This document shows positions 1 through 7,919 of a stretch of 11,675 bases of DNA, in pieces (the stretch's first letter is position 1; the number at the start of each line of letters is the position of its first letter). The notes under the pieces are model-generated. The model was given only the letters and a program-made list of their open reading frames with translations. It searched no databases and had not been told where the DNA came from. Position numbers and translations under genes: made by a program. The stretch is from Acidobacteriaceae bacterium (lineage in GTDB: Bacteria > Acidobacteriota > Terriglobia > Terriglobales > Acidobacteriaceae): NCBI GenBank assembly GCA_003140655.1, contig PLKR01000543.1:1-11675 (forward strand). Direction: 5' to 3'.

Positions 1-105
1 AAGCACGAGTATCGTCCTTATCCCGGCGACCACAGCCTGTCCTATTTCCTGGCTCACTTCACCGAGGTCATGGAGTTTCATTCCCGGGCGTTCGATCCTA
101 AATGA
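1..105 (+). CDS. C-terminus of a probable alpha/beta-hydrolase esterase (partial)
   Basis: Frame 1 is open from the first base and ends in TGA at 103-105, giving 34 residues of a gene that begins left of the window. The segment contains YPGDHSLSYF followed by LAHFTEVMEFHSRAF. A conserved PG-x-H followed by an aromatic-rich helix is how the C-terminus of esterase D / FrmB-like alpha/beta hydrolases looks (known of the family), and the His near residue 11 would be the catalytic histidine of the Ser-Asp-His triad. The nucleophile serine and the acid lie outside the window, so the substrate cannot be named. It is the gene immediately upstream of the tRNA-Ser on the same strand, with about 180 bases between them in which I see no further gene and no clear terminator. 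The call rests on a short segment and could be another alpha/beta-hydrolase subfamily. Confidence 0.55.
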   Translation, partial: KHEYRPYPGDHSLSYFLAHFTEVMEFHSRAFDPK

Positions 106-285
106 GCAGGTGCATCGGCTCCGGAACACATTTCGCTGGTTGGAAGCTTGCAGGTTGAACACCCTCGGAGCCTGAGTTGTGTCGTAACGCTTGAGCGGGA
201 CCCTCCCAAACCCCATATCTTCTTCATTCGTGCAACCCCTGTTGTAAACTAACCGAGACAACATGACCCTGTTACCCGTTCTCGC

Positions 286-375
286 GGAGGGATGTGTGAG
301 TGGTTGAAACAGGCGGTCTTGAAAACCGCTGTACGGGAAACCGTACCGGGGGTTCGAATCCCTCTCCCTCCGCCA
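286..375 (+). tRNA. tRNA-Ser (anticodon TGA)
   Basis: The acceptor stem GGAGGGA (286-292) pairs with TCCCTCC (365-371), followed by discriminator G372 and an encoded CCA at 373-375. The anticodon stem GCGGT (313-317) pairs with ACCGC (325-329) around the loop CTTGAAA, placing anticodon TGA at 320-322 and so decoding UCA and related serine codons. A long variable arm built from TACGG and CCGTA, and the T-loop GGTTCGAATCC, identify a class II tRNA; the length of about 87 nt plus CCA fits serine. The gene looks intact. Its 3' end is followed after 30 nt by the first copy of the 43-bp repeat and then by the IS110 remnant, so it sits at the edge of a region with mobile-element traces. Confidence 0.97.
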
Positions 376-405
376 GCAAGTCTTAACTGCAGAGAAATTC
401 CGCTC

Positions 406-448
406 GCTCTGCGCCGAAATGTGCGAATAATGCCCGTATTTCGCGATT
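406..448. repeat. 43-bp direct repeat, copy A
   Basis: These 43 bases recur without mismatch at 11596-11638 in the same orientation. Similarity continues to 464 (matching 11654) with only four substitutions in 59 positions. The unit has internal inverted sequence: CGAAAT at 415-420 can pair with ATTTCG at 438-443, and alternatively GCGAA at 423-427 with TTCGC at 440-444, so it could form one of two competing hairpins. It begins 30 nt after the CCA of tRNA-Ser. Candidate explanations are a dispersed intergenic repeat family (favoured) or the boundary repeat of an inserted segment. Between it and the transposase remnant (about 465-616) I see no gene. Confidence 0.9.
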
Positions 449-616
449 ATTCCCAGACAGACCGTGGGGGATCCGGCCATAGCGAGTTGACTTTTGCCAG
501 CACGGTAGAACCTCGTTGAGCGCTTCCCATAAGCGACCGACTGAGCTTCGATCAGATAGGAACGGAAGGAACTGAAGGTGAGCGATGACATGTGAGCTGG
601 AGACCGCGGCAGTTCG

Positions 617-1621
617 GCCCGCCGGATTCAGAGCGTGGCGATGGAGTCGACAGGAGTGTACTGGATCCCGCTGTTTCAGATACTGGAGGAGCGCGGGTTC
701 AAAGTGTATTTAGTCAACGCGCACTATCTGAAGAGTGTGCCCGGACGCAAGAGCGATGTATCCGACTGCCAGTGGATCCAATATCTGCACTCGGTAGGGT
801 TGCTGCGAGCCAGCTTCCGGCCACCCGAAGCGATCTGACATTCTGCACATGCAGAAGGCGCTCAGTCAGATGAACCTGAAACTCCACCATGTGTTAAGTG
901 ACATCACCGGAACCAGTGGCCAAGCGATTCTCGATGCCATCCTCTCGGGCCAGCGCGATCCCGTCGCACTGGCGCAACTCTGTCATAGTCGAGTGAAGAG
1001 CCCGCGGGACAAGGTGGCGCAGGCCCTAGTTGGGGACTACCGGCCAGAGCATCTGTTCGCCCTGAAGCAGTCGCTGGAGGGATACCGCTACTACCAGAAG
1101 CTGATCTTGGAGTTGGATCAGGAGACGGCACGTTTGATGCAGGCTCTTCCCAGTGCGACCGAGCATCCCATGCCACCACGCACCAAGGCCACTGCATATC
1201 ACCGGCAGGGCAACGATCCTCGGTTCTGCGGAGTGAGCTTTACCGCATGTCGATCTCACCGACATCCCAGGAGTCAGCGCAGCCACTGCGCAAGTTGTAC
1301 TGACAGAGATCGGCACCGATGTTAGCAGGTTTCGCAACGCTTCCGCCTTCGCTTCATGGCTTGACCTCTGCCCGGAAAAACGAGTCGGCGGCGGCAAGGT
1401 GCTGTCCTGTAAAACACGCCAGGTAAAGCATCGCGCCACAACTGCGCTTCGGATGGGCGCCAACTCCCTGTGCCGCGCGAAAGGTTACTTCGGCGAGTTC
1501 TTTCGGCGCATGGGGGCCAGGCTCGGCACTGCCCAGGCGATCACTGCACCGCACACAAAATCGCACGAATTCTCTGAGCTCCGCCGGCTTCCGCCGCTTC
1601 CGAATTCCAGCGATGAACTGA
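617..1621 (+). pseudogene. Decayed IS110-family transposase
   Basis: Three consecutive stretches in different frames match consecutive parts of one IS110 (DEDD, with IS116/IS110/IS902 C-terminal domain) transposase. Stretch 1 (to 838) has VAMESTGVYWIPLFQ and PGRKSDVSDCQW, which supply the E and two D residues of the DEDD site, and stops after FRPPEAI. Stretch 2 (846 to about 1217) has HMQKALSQMNLKLHHVLSDI and ALVGDYRPEHLFALKQSL. Stretch 3 (1249 to about 1547) has DLTDIPGVSAATAQVVL, ASWLDLCPEKRVGGGK and FFRRMGARLGTAQAIT. Compared with the family, the N-terminal part with the first Asp is missing, roughly 20-25 codons are lost between stretches 1 and 2, small deletions lie near 1217 and 1249, and a further shift near 1546 leads to TAHKIARIL followed by a stop. 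The last possible remnant ends at the TGA of 1619-1621. I see no inverted termini, as expected for IS110. No active protein can be made. Confidence 0.88.
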
Positions 1622-1798
1622 GAGTTGCGAGTCGCCGCACCGAATGACGAACCAGTGGATGGGACGGGTGTCTGCAATTCCGCAAAACTTCACATCTGTA
1701 TTCGCGCATGGTCGTCATCATTCACTATCCCGGCTGCCGCTTCGCGACAATCCAAAGGCCCGGCTTCGATAAACTGTCTCCTAGACTGGCTGACGATT

Positions 1799-3199
1799 TT
1801 ACTGTTGCCAGCCTCCGCCCAGCGCTTTGTAGAGTTGGACCAGGCTGCGATACTCATCTCCCCGCGCCGCTGCGAGCGTCAGTTCGGCGCCGTATAGCGA
1901 CCGCTGTCCGTCGAGTACTTCGAGGTATGTCGTCGTGCCGCCCTTGTAGCGAAGCGTGGAAATGCGGACGGTTTCCTGCAGGTCGGCTACCGAATCCTGC
2001 TGACGTGTCCGAACCTGATGAAGTTTCTCGTAACCGATGAGCGCGTCCGAGACTTCTCCAAAAGCGTGCTGGATCGCCTCCCGGTAGCCGATCAGAGCTT
2101 GTTGGTGTTGAGACTCAGCCAGATGCAAATTCCCTTTCAGCGCGCCTCCGGTAAAGATTGGCTGGCTGACCTGCGCGCCATAGGACCAGATGCCTAGCTG
2201 CGTCGTCATGAGGCTTGAGAAGGCGGAGCTTCGACCAAATGAACCGCCGCCTCCCCCGGTCAGAGAGATTTGCGGGAAGAACTGAGCTTTGGCGACCCCG
2301 ATGTTGGCGTTAGCGGAAATCAAGATCTGTTCCGCTTCTCGAATGTCGGGCCGACGCTCGATGATCGAAGATGGAACGCCGGCTGGAACTTCAGGCGGAA
2401 GTGTTTGCTCGACGAGTGGAATGCCGCGTGCGATGTCTTGCGGGTAATTGCCGAGCAGAATGCTGATGGCGTCTTCTTCCTGGGCAATTTGTCGCTCCAG
2501 GTCTGGAATCTGCGCATTGGCACTGTCGAGAACCTGCTGAGCCTGGAGCACATCCAACTTGGTGGCAACTCCGTGATCCAGCCGCAGATTGGTAAGTTTT
2601 ACCGAATCGGTCTGGGTCTTGACGGTCTCACGTGTGATCGCGAGTTGCAGATCAAGTTGCAGGAGCGTGAAATAGTCTCTCGCCATATCGCTGACGAGGG
2701 TCAGTGCGACGACCTGGCGCGCATCTTGGGTAGCCAGCAGTTGAGCGCGAGCTGCTTCGTTGGCGCGGCGCAAGCGGCCGAAGAAATCCAACTGGAACGC
2801 CGCGTCGGCGGTCAAGGTGAGGAAGTTGTACCGGGACTGTTCAAGGTTTTCCTTGCCCCCGCTGAAATTGCCATTGCCCGAAACCTGTGGAAAAAGGCTG
2901 GAACGCGTAACAGCAAGCTGAGCGCGGGCTGCGTTGATGCGTTCGGTTGCGAGTTGCAGATCGTAGTTCTGTTTGAGCGCCGTGCGAATGAGTTCCTGCA
3001 GCTTTGCGTCCTGAAATACCTGCCACCAGGGAAGATCGGCATACGAGGCAGTCTGCGCCTGAAGCTGAGGATTGTCCGCCAGATCCCGAAAAGAATTCGG
3101 AGCCTGAACTGCAGGGCGATGATAGTTAGGGCCTACAGCACAAGCCGAAAGCACGCCAGAGAGCAAGGCCGCGGTGAGCAATTTTGCGATTCTCATCAT
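1799..3199 (-). CDS. RND efflux outer-membrane factor lipoprotein (NodT/OprM/TolC-like)
   Basis: 466 residues, within the usual family range. The N-terminus MMRIAKLLTAALLSGVLSAC is a lipoprotein signal peptide with lipobox LSAC, so Cys20 is the predicted lipidated residue. AVGPNYHRP follows, the classic start of mature NodT/OprM-type factors. Two homologous halves of the outer-membrane efflux repeat follow, rich in long amphipathic helices with Ala, Gln and Arg, and the protein ends LYKALGGGW as in many relatives. As a trimer it would form the beta-barrel and alpha-helical duct that carries substrate out. It is the third gene of the efflux operon, 91 bp after the RND gene. I chose ATG at 3199 because the signal peptide begins there and GGGG lies 8 nt upstream; an in-frame TTG at 3220 would only add seven unlikely residues. 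The second ATG (3196) is also possible. No convincing terminator is seen in the 177 bp between its stop and the transposase remnant. Confidence 0.95.
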   Translation of the reverse strand: MMRIAKLLTAALLSGVLSACAVGPNYHRPAVQAPNSFRDLADNPQLQAQTASYADLPWWQVFQDAKLQELIRTALKQNYDLQLATERINAARAQLAVTRSSLFPQVSGNGNFSGGKENLEQSRYNFLTLTADAAFQLDFFGRLRRANEAARAQLLATQDARQVVALTLVSDMARDYFTLLQLDLQLAITRETVKTQTDSVKLTNLRLDHGVATKLDVLQAQQVLDSANAQIPDLERQIAQEEDAISILLGNYPQDIARGIPLVEQTLPPEVPAGVPSSIIERRPDIREAEQILISANANIGVAKAQFFPQISLTGGGGGSFGRSSAFSSLMTTQLGIWSYGAQVSQPIFTGGALKGNLHLAESQHQQALIGYREAIQHAFGEVSDALIGYEKLHQVRTRQQDSVADLQETVRISTLRYKGGTTTYLEVLDGQRSLYGAELTLAAARGDEYRSLVQLYKALGGGWQQ

Positions 3200-3200
3200 T

Positions 3201-3256
3201 AGGCAAACCCCGTTAGGCAAACCCCATTACACAAACCCCATTGCGCAAACTTGCTT
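3201..3256 (-). repeat. 14-bp tandem repeat at the outer-membrane factor start
   Basis: On the plus strand the units are aggcaaaccccgtt (3201-3214), aggcaaaccccatt (3215-3228), acacaaaccccatt (3229-3242) and a degenerate gcgcaaacttgctt (3243-3256). Read on the coding strand, each of the three good units supplies GGGG, and two of them supply ATG; the third has ACG in the same place. The array abuts the true ATG at 3199, so the last GGGG lies 8 nt upstream and probably serves as its ribosome-binding site. The decoy starts encode four-residue peptides, MGFV and MGFA, each ending in TAA. The repeat looks like local duplication of a translation-initiation segment. A regulatory effect is inference. 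Confidence 0.85.
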
Positions 3257-3294
3257 GATTCCCAAGCTGTTGAACGCCCCTTGAGGTCCCTCAA
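3253..3294 (-). other. Two small hairpins in the RND to outer-membrane-factor spacer
   Basis: GCTTG at 3253-3257 pairs with CAAGC at 3263-3267 around a five-base loop. TTGAG at 3281-3285 pairs with CTCAA at 3290-3294 around four bases and overlaps the RND stop codon (3291-3293). Neither is followed by a T-run on the coding strand, so these are not classical terminators. They may modulate mRNA stability or re-initiation into the third gene. Stems of five pairs can arise by chance. Confidence 0.35.
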
Positions 3295-6200
3295 TCTCCG
3301 GGCGCGGGTGAAGGCGCAGGCGGCAATATGCCTGATGCAGTTTCCTTTCCAGCGCTCGTCCATTTCTCAACCATGTAAAAGATGCCGGGAATAAAGAAGA
3401 TTCCGATCGCACTCGCAGCGAGCATCCCGCCGATCACGGCCGTCCCCATGATCTGCCGGGCTACCGAACCTGCCCCGCTCGCTGTCCACAGTGGAACGCA
3501 GCCGAGGATAAACGCGAATGATGTCATCAGGATGGGTCGCAGCCGCAGCCTCGCGCCTCCGAGGGCGGCGTCGGCCAGCGGTTTTCCGTGTTCGTACTGT
3601 TCCTTGGCAAACTCGACGATCAAAATCGCGTTCTTCGCCGCGAGGCCGATCAGCATGATCAAGCCGATCTGCGAGAAGATGTCGCTTTCAATCTGCACCA
3701 TATACGGCGGCAGGAAAACGCTGAGCAAGGTTCGGCGCAGCCATAGCGCTGCAAACGCTCCAAAGACCGCCACCGGCGTGCTGAGCAGTACGCTGAAAGG
3801 CAGCGACCAGCTTTCGTACAGTGCCGCCAGAATCAGGAACACGAACAACAGGGACAGGCCAAAGATGACCGCGGGTGGAACTCCCTGGCGCGCCTTCTGC
3901 TCCAGAAATGAGATTCCGGAGTAGTCGAATCCCATCTCTCGGGGCATGGCTTGTTTGAAAACTTCTTCGAGGGCTGCGGTCGCCTGATCAGCGCTGTAAC
4001 CCGGTGCCGCGCTGCCATTGATTTGTGCGCAACGGTACTCATTAAAGCGCTGTGTGAATTCGGGTCCGAGCTGCGATTTGACCGTGGCAAGCGTAGACAG
4101 CGGAACGTTCTCGCCCTTGTTGTTGCGGACATAGAATCGGCCAACGTTCTCCGGGCTGGCACGATCTTCGCTCTCAGCTTCGATGTAGACCTGCCACTGG
4201 CGGCCAAAGCGATTGAAGTAATTGATGAAATATCCCCCCATGAACGCCTGGATGGTGCGGTAGACGTCGGAAAGATTGATGCCCTGCTTCAGCACCTTGT
4301 CACGATTGACGTCGACGAACTTCTGCGGAACGCTCGCCAGAAAAGTCGTACTCAGGCTGGCGATCTCCGGCCGCTTGCGTGCCGCGTCAAGAAACGTGTT
4401 CAAGTTCTGCGACAGGAATTGGATGCTGCCGCCAGAGCGGTCTTCGAGGATGAAAGTGAATCCGCCTGCAGTGCCAACGCCCGGGATGGCCGGCGGCGAA
4501 AAACTGAATGCGATTCCCGCTGGCAATTTGGAAAGCTGCTGATTCAAATGCGCCTTGATAGCTTGAAACTGCTCACCTCTGGACGTGCGCTCGTCCCACG
4601 GCTTCAGAGTGACGACAAAGAAAGCGTTGTAGCTGGTACGAACAAAACTGAGCAAGCTGAAGCCGATGACGCTGGTCGTGTACTTCACACCCGGTGTGTT
4701 AGCCAGAATGTTCTCGATTTGTGCCGCTGCCTGCGATGTTCGCTCCAACGACGCGTCATTGGGCAATTGCAAATTCACATAGGCATAGCCCTGATCTTCA
4801 TCGGGAAGAAAGCTCGACGGCACCCGATTGGCGAAGAATCCCGCCGCGAGGCAAAAAATCAGCAAAAGCACAACCACCACGGCTGTCTTCTTGAGCAGCA
4901 CGCCGCTCCAGCCGACGTAACCCTCGGTGGCTCGCTCAAAAAGTCGGTTAAACCAATCGAAGAATCTCTGCAGCAGGCCATGGCTCTCTTCGCGCGGGCG
5001 AAGAAGCAATGCGGCCAGGGCAGGGCTGAGCGTCAGCGCGTTGAACGCGGAAAGAATTACCGAGATTGCGATCGTGACTGCGAATTGCTGATACAGCCGG
5101 CCAGTGATCCCGGGAATGAAGGCGGTGGGCACGAATACAGCGGAGAGAACCAGGGCAATTCCTACGACGGGACCCGACAGTTCCTCCATCGCCTTTAACG
5201 CTGCATTCTTCGGAGTCAGGCCCTCTTCGATATGCCGCTCCACGCCCTCTACGACGACGATGGCGTCATCTACCACCAGACCGATCGCCAGCACCAGCCC
5301 AAAGAGCGAGAGTGTATTGATGGAAAAGCCGAACAGCGGGAAGAGCACGAACGTGCCCACAAGAGAAACGGGTACAGCCAGCAGCGGGATCAGGGTTGAG
5401 CGCCAGCCCTGAAGGAAAAGAAAAACAACAACGATGACCAAGACCAGCGCGATCACAAGGGTTTCAACGATTTCCTTGATGCCCTGCGTTACAGAAAGAG
5501 TCGTGTCGAGAGAAACGGCGAAATCCATGTCCCCGGGGAAGCGCTCTTTCATTTGTGCCATTAGTTTCTTGACGCCTGTCGCAGCGTCGACTGCGTTCGA
5601 TCCGGGCAATTGGTAGGCTGCAATTATCGCGCCCGGCTTGCCGTTAAAACGTCCGGCAACGCTGTAGTCTTGAGCGCCCAGTTCGATGCGAGCGACATCG
5701 CGCACACGCACAGTCGCACCGTCAGGCGTCTCGCGAACCACGATGTTGCCAAATTCTTCCGGCGAAACCAGGCGCCCTTGCGCCAGGACCGAGTACGTAA
5801 ATTCCTGGCCCTTTGGAGCAGGCTCGCCCCCCGCTTTGCCTGCGGGGTTCACCGTGTTCTGCGCCTGAATCGCGCTGACGATCTCAGGGACAGTAATGCC
5901 AAGTTTCGCCAGCGTGTCCGGCTTTACCCAAAGGCGCATCGCGTATTGACCGGCGCCGAATACCTGCACATTGCCGATGCCGGGCGAGCGAAGAATCGGA
6001 TCGGTAAGATTGATGTAGGCGTAGTTCGCCAGAAACTTGGCATCATACGTTCCGTGCGGAGAATAAAGGGCGACCCACATCAACGGGGCAGTGACCGATT
6101 TTCGAACGGTAACGCCGTAGTTGTTGACGTCCGATGGAAGCTGAGAAGCAGCCTGAGTTTCCCGCGACTGCGTGAGAATGAAATCGGTATTCGGGTCGGT

Positions 6201-6494
6201 CTTGACGTCAAAGTCGACTATCAGGCTGGTGGATGAGTTGCCCGTGGCATTCAGCGAGTACATGTAGTTCTCGTTGTCTACACCGTTCATCTGCTGCTCG
6301 ATGGGAGTAGCCACCGCTTGTTCCAGCGTTTGCGCGTCAGCTCCGACGTAGGTGGCGAGCACTTGGATTTCGGGTGGAGTGATGTTGGGAAACTGTGCGA
6401 CGGGCAAGCTCAGCACAGTGAGCGCACCAACCAACACCATGACGATGGAAATCACCATTGCGACGATGGGACGGTTGATGAAGAATTTCGACAT
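3291..6494 (-). CDS. HAE1-family RND multidrug efflux permease (AcrB/MexB-like)
   Basis: 1067 residues, close to the usual 1030-1070. It begins MSKFFINRPIVAMVISIVMV, the standard first transmembrane helix of inner-membrane RND pumps. The proton-relay residues are present: VVDDAIVVVE places the two Asp at 409-410 (AcrB Asp407/Asp408), and LAAKNAILIVEFAKE places Lys954 (AcrB Lys940). Porter-domain landmarks include ANYAYINLTDPILRSPGIGN near 156-175, SFLPDEDQGYAYVNLQLP near 561-578 and PGVGTAGGFTFILEDR near 671-686. The loop between TM9 and TM10 (about 917-940) is roughly a dozen residues longer than in AcrB, a variant I believe is common in soil-bacterial homologues. The protein works as a trimer driven by proton influx. 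It starts 31 bp after the adaptor stop. An AAGGA on the coding strand (6505-6509) lies 10 nt before the ATG, a slightly long spacing. Substrate range is unknown; the family handles drugs, dyes, detergents and solvents. Confidence 0.98.
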   Translation of the reverse strand: MSKFFINRPIVAMVISIVMVLVGALTVLSLPVAQFPNITPPEIQVLATYVGADAQTLEQAVATPIEQQMNGVDNENYMYSLNATGNSSTSLIVDFDVKTDPNTDFILTQSRETQAASQLPSDVNNYGVTVRKSVTAPLMWVALYSPHGTYDAKFLANYAYINLTDPILRSPGIGNVQVFGAGQYAMRLWVKPDTLAKLGITVPEIVSAIQAQNTVNPAGKAGGEPAPKGQEFTYSVLAQGRLVSPEEFGNIVVRETPDGATVRVRDVARIELGAQDYSVAGRFNGKPGAIIAAYQLPGSNAVDAATGVKKLMAQMKERFPGDMDFAVSLDTTLSVTQGIKEIVETLVIALVLVIVVVFLFLQGWRSTLIPLLAVPVSLVGTFVLFPLFGFSINTLSLFGLVLAIGLVVDDAIVVVEGVERHIEEGLTPKNAALKAMEELSGPVVGIALVLSAVFVPTAFIPGITGRLYQQFAVTIAISVILSAFNALTLSPALAALLLRPREESHGLLQRFFDWFNRLFERATEGYVGWSGVLLKKTAVVVVLLLIFCLAAGFFANRVPSSFLPDEDQGYAYVNLQLPNDASLERTSQAAAQIENILANTPGVKYTTSVIGFSLLSFVRTSYNAFFVVTLKPWDERTSRGEQFQAIKAHLNQQLSKLPAGIAFSFSPPAIPGVGTAGGFTFILEDRSGGSIQFLSQNLNTFLDAARKRPEIASLSTTFLASVPQKFVDVNRDKVLKQGINLSDVYRTIQAFMGGYFINYFNRFGRQWQVYIEAESEDRASPENVGRFYVRNNKGENVPLSTLATVKSQLGPEFTQRFNEYRCAQINGSAAPGYSADQATAALEEVFKQAMPREMGFDYSGISFLEQKARQGVPPAVIFGLSLLFVFLILAALYESWSLPFSVLLSTPVAVFGAFAALWLRRTLLSVFLPPYMVQIESDIFSQIGLIMLIGLAAKNAILIVEFAKEQYEHGKPLADAALGGARLRLRPILMTSFAFILGCVPLWTASGAGSVARQIMGTAVIGGMLAASAIGIFFIPGIFYMVEKWTSAGKETASGILPPAPSPAPGD

Positions 6495-6525
6495 GGGTAA
6501 TCCGTCCTTATCGATTCGCCGATCC

Positions 6526-7722
6526 TTAGTTCTGGGCCATGAATGGCTTGGGATTCACCCGAAGACCACTGCGCATTCTCTGAACTCCTTCAACCACGAC
6601 CCTGTCTCCCGGGTTCAGCCCGTTCGCGATGATCCATCGGTTATCAACCCGGTCGCCCACAGTGACCGTTCGAACGTCGACTTTGTTGTCGGCGCCAACG
6701 ACAGCAATCTGGTAGCCGCCCTGCAACTCCGACACTGCCCGTTGCGGAACAAGCAACGCCCCCGGCTGGGTCCGGATTACCGCGCGGACTTTGGCATAGC
6801 CGCCGGGTCTCAAAATATTGTTTGGATTGGGAAAGAGCCCGGCGATTCGAATCGCGCCGGTGGTCTCGTTCACCTGGCGGTCGGCAAAATAGAACTTTCC
6901 TTCGTGCGGATAGGTTGAGCCGTCCGCTAAGATCAGTTGCAGCCGCAGTTCCTTGTCGGCCTGCAAGCGGCTCTCCTCGGTCGGGAAACGTCTTCGCCAT
7001 GAAAGATATTGAGGCTCGCTCACGGTGAAATAGACCTTGATTGGATCCACTGTAGAAACGGAAGTGACCACCCCGCTACTGGGGCTGACCAGCGCGCCAA
7101 CCTGTAGTTGTGCCTGGCCGGCCACCCCGTCGATGGGCGAAGCGAGGCGCGTAAAGTCCAAATTGATCTTCGCAGTTTCAACCGAAGCCTCGTAGGTCTT
7201 GATCTGAGCCTTGGCAGTTTCCACGGTTGCGAGCGCGGCGAGATTGTTCTGAACCGCGTTGTCGAGATCCTGTTGGCTGGCCGCTTGTTGCTCCGCTAGT
7301 GGCTTGTAGCGCTGGACGTCAAGTTCGGTCCGACGCTGAACGGCTTCTGCATTGGCCAGCGCGGCCTTCGCCTGAGCAAGCTGGCCTTGAGCCTGATCGA
7401 GCGCCGCCTGAAAAGGCCGCGGATCGATTTGGAAAAGGAGTTGGCCCTGCTTGACCGACGCGCCCTCCTGATACCCTTGCTTCAGCAGGTAGCCTGTGAC
7501 CTGTGCCCGAACGTCAGCATTGACCAGACCGTCAAGCGTACCAATCCACTCCAAATAAATCGGAACATCCTCCTTCTGAACCTGAGCGACCTCGACATCC
7601 GGAGTATTTGGCGGCGCACCCATAGCTTGCTTGGACGGTCGAACGGCTCCAACAATCAGAGCGAGCACGATCAAGCCAAGAACTCCGCCGATCAACAGAT
7701 AGCGTTTCTGGACCTTGCTCAT
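6526..7722 (-). CDS. RND efflux periplasmic adaptor (membrane fusion protein, AcrA/MexA-like)
   Basis: 398 residues from ATG at 7722. The N-terminus MSKVQKRYLLIGGVLGLIVL forms one transmembrane anchor; there is no lipobox cysteine, unlike AcrA. Next come the first barrel-sandwich (lipoyl-like) half with ADVRAQVTGYLLKQGYQEGA and LLFQIDPRPFQAAL, and an alpha-helical hairpin rich in Ala and Gln from about residue 95 to 180. The second lipoyl half follows with LDFTRLASPIDGVAGQAQLQ, then beta-barrel and membrane-proximal domains with NETTGAIRIAGLFPNP, LRPGGYAKV and GLNPGDRVVVEGVQRMR. This matches the RND adaptor family that links pump and outer-membrane duct. The frame is open upstream to 7794, but the residues added there look nothing like a signal sequence, and GGGAG lies just before 7722. 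First gene of the operon; the next gene follows after 31 bp. No frameshift or missing domain is seen. Confidence 0.97.
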   Translation of the reverse strand: MSKVQKRYLLIGGVLGLIVLALIVGAVRPSKQAMGAPPNTPDVEVAQVQKEDVPIYLEWIGTLDGLVNADVRAQVTGYLLKQGYQEGASVKQGQLLFQIDPRPFQAALDQAQGQLAQAKAALANAEAVQRRTELDVQRYKPLAEQQAASQQDLDNAVQNNLAALATVETAKAQIKTYEASVETAKINLDFTRLASPIDGVAGQAQLQVGALVSPSSGVVTSVSTVDPIKVYFTVSEPQYLSWRRRFPTEESRLQADKELRLQLILADGSTYPHEGKFYFADRQVNETTGAIRIAGLFPNPNNILRPGGYAKVRAVIRTQPGALLVPQRAVSELQGGYQIAVVGADNKVDVRTVTVGDRVDNRWIIANGLNPGDRVVVEGVQRMRSGLRVNPKPFMAQN

Positions 7723-7727
7723 GTTGT

Positions 7728-7732
7728 CTCCC
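7728..7732 (-). promoter_or_regulatory. Ribosome-binding site deciding the adaptor start
   Basis: On the minus strand this reads GGGAG, with five bases (ACAAC) before ATG at 7722. It is the best Shine-Dalgarno match in front of the three efflux genes and supports the 398-residue adaptor over the longer frame from 7794. Confidence 0.75.
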
Positions 7733-7907
7733 ACAAATCTTGCTCGCGCCTGGGCTGCGAAAACGCATGTCCTGGATCTACAGTTCGAGGACACCCGGGA
7801 CGGGGCAGGCTATCGATCGTCGATTGCGAAAACAGCCTGTGAGGCAACCGCTGACGCAACCAATTGAGAATATGGATGCATTTTCACCCCAGAGGTCGTA
7901 TGAAATC

Positions 7908-7919
7908 TACAACGTTGTA
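7908..7919. promoter_or_regulatory. Perfect 12-bp palindrome, candidate operator
   Basis: TACAACGTTGTA is its own reverse complement. It lies about 185 bp upstream of the adaptor start and 312 bp upstream of the kinase start. On the minus strand, TGATACAAC overlapping its edge resembles an extended -10 element (TG-N-TACAAC), though no good -35 precedes it. A symmetric TACA...TGTA site fits binding by a dimeric repressor; BlaI/CopY-type regulators use TACA/TGTA half-sites, but with a shorter spacer than here. The regulator is not encoded in the window, so the assignment is inference. Confidence 0.4.

Noticed and set aside
292..519. 75-codon plus-strand frame overlapping the tRNA
   Set aside because: It begins inside the tRNA-Ser acceptor stem and runs through the 43-bp repeat; no protein family is recognisable.
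1741..1798. Terminator for the efflux operon
   Set aside because: Only a four-pair stem (GTCT/AGAC) without a T-run is visible, too weak to call.
2270..3202. 310-codon plus-strand frame opposite the outer-membrane factor gene
   Set aside because: Antisense shadow of a well-supported lipoprotein gene, with no recognisable domain.
3951..5198. Long plus-strand frame (415 codons) opposite the RND pump
   Set aside because: It is antisense to a strongly conserved gene with intact motifs; long antisense frames are common in GC-rich genes.
7723..7794. Upstream extension of the adaptor to 7794
   Set aside because: The 24 added residues contain cysteines and arginines ahead of the membrane anchor, and the clear GGGAG site supports ATG at 7722.
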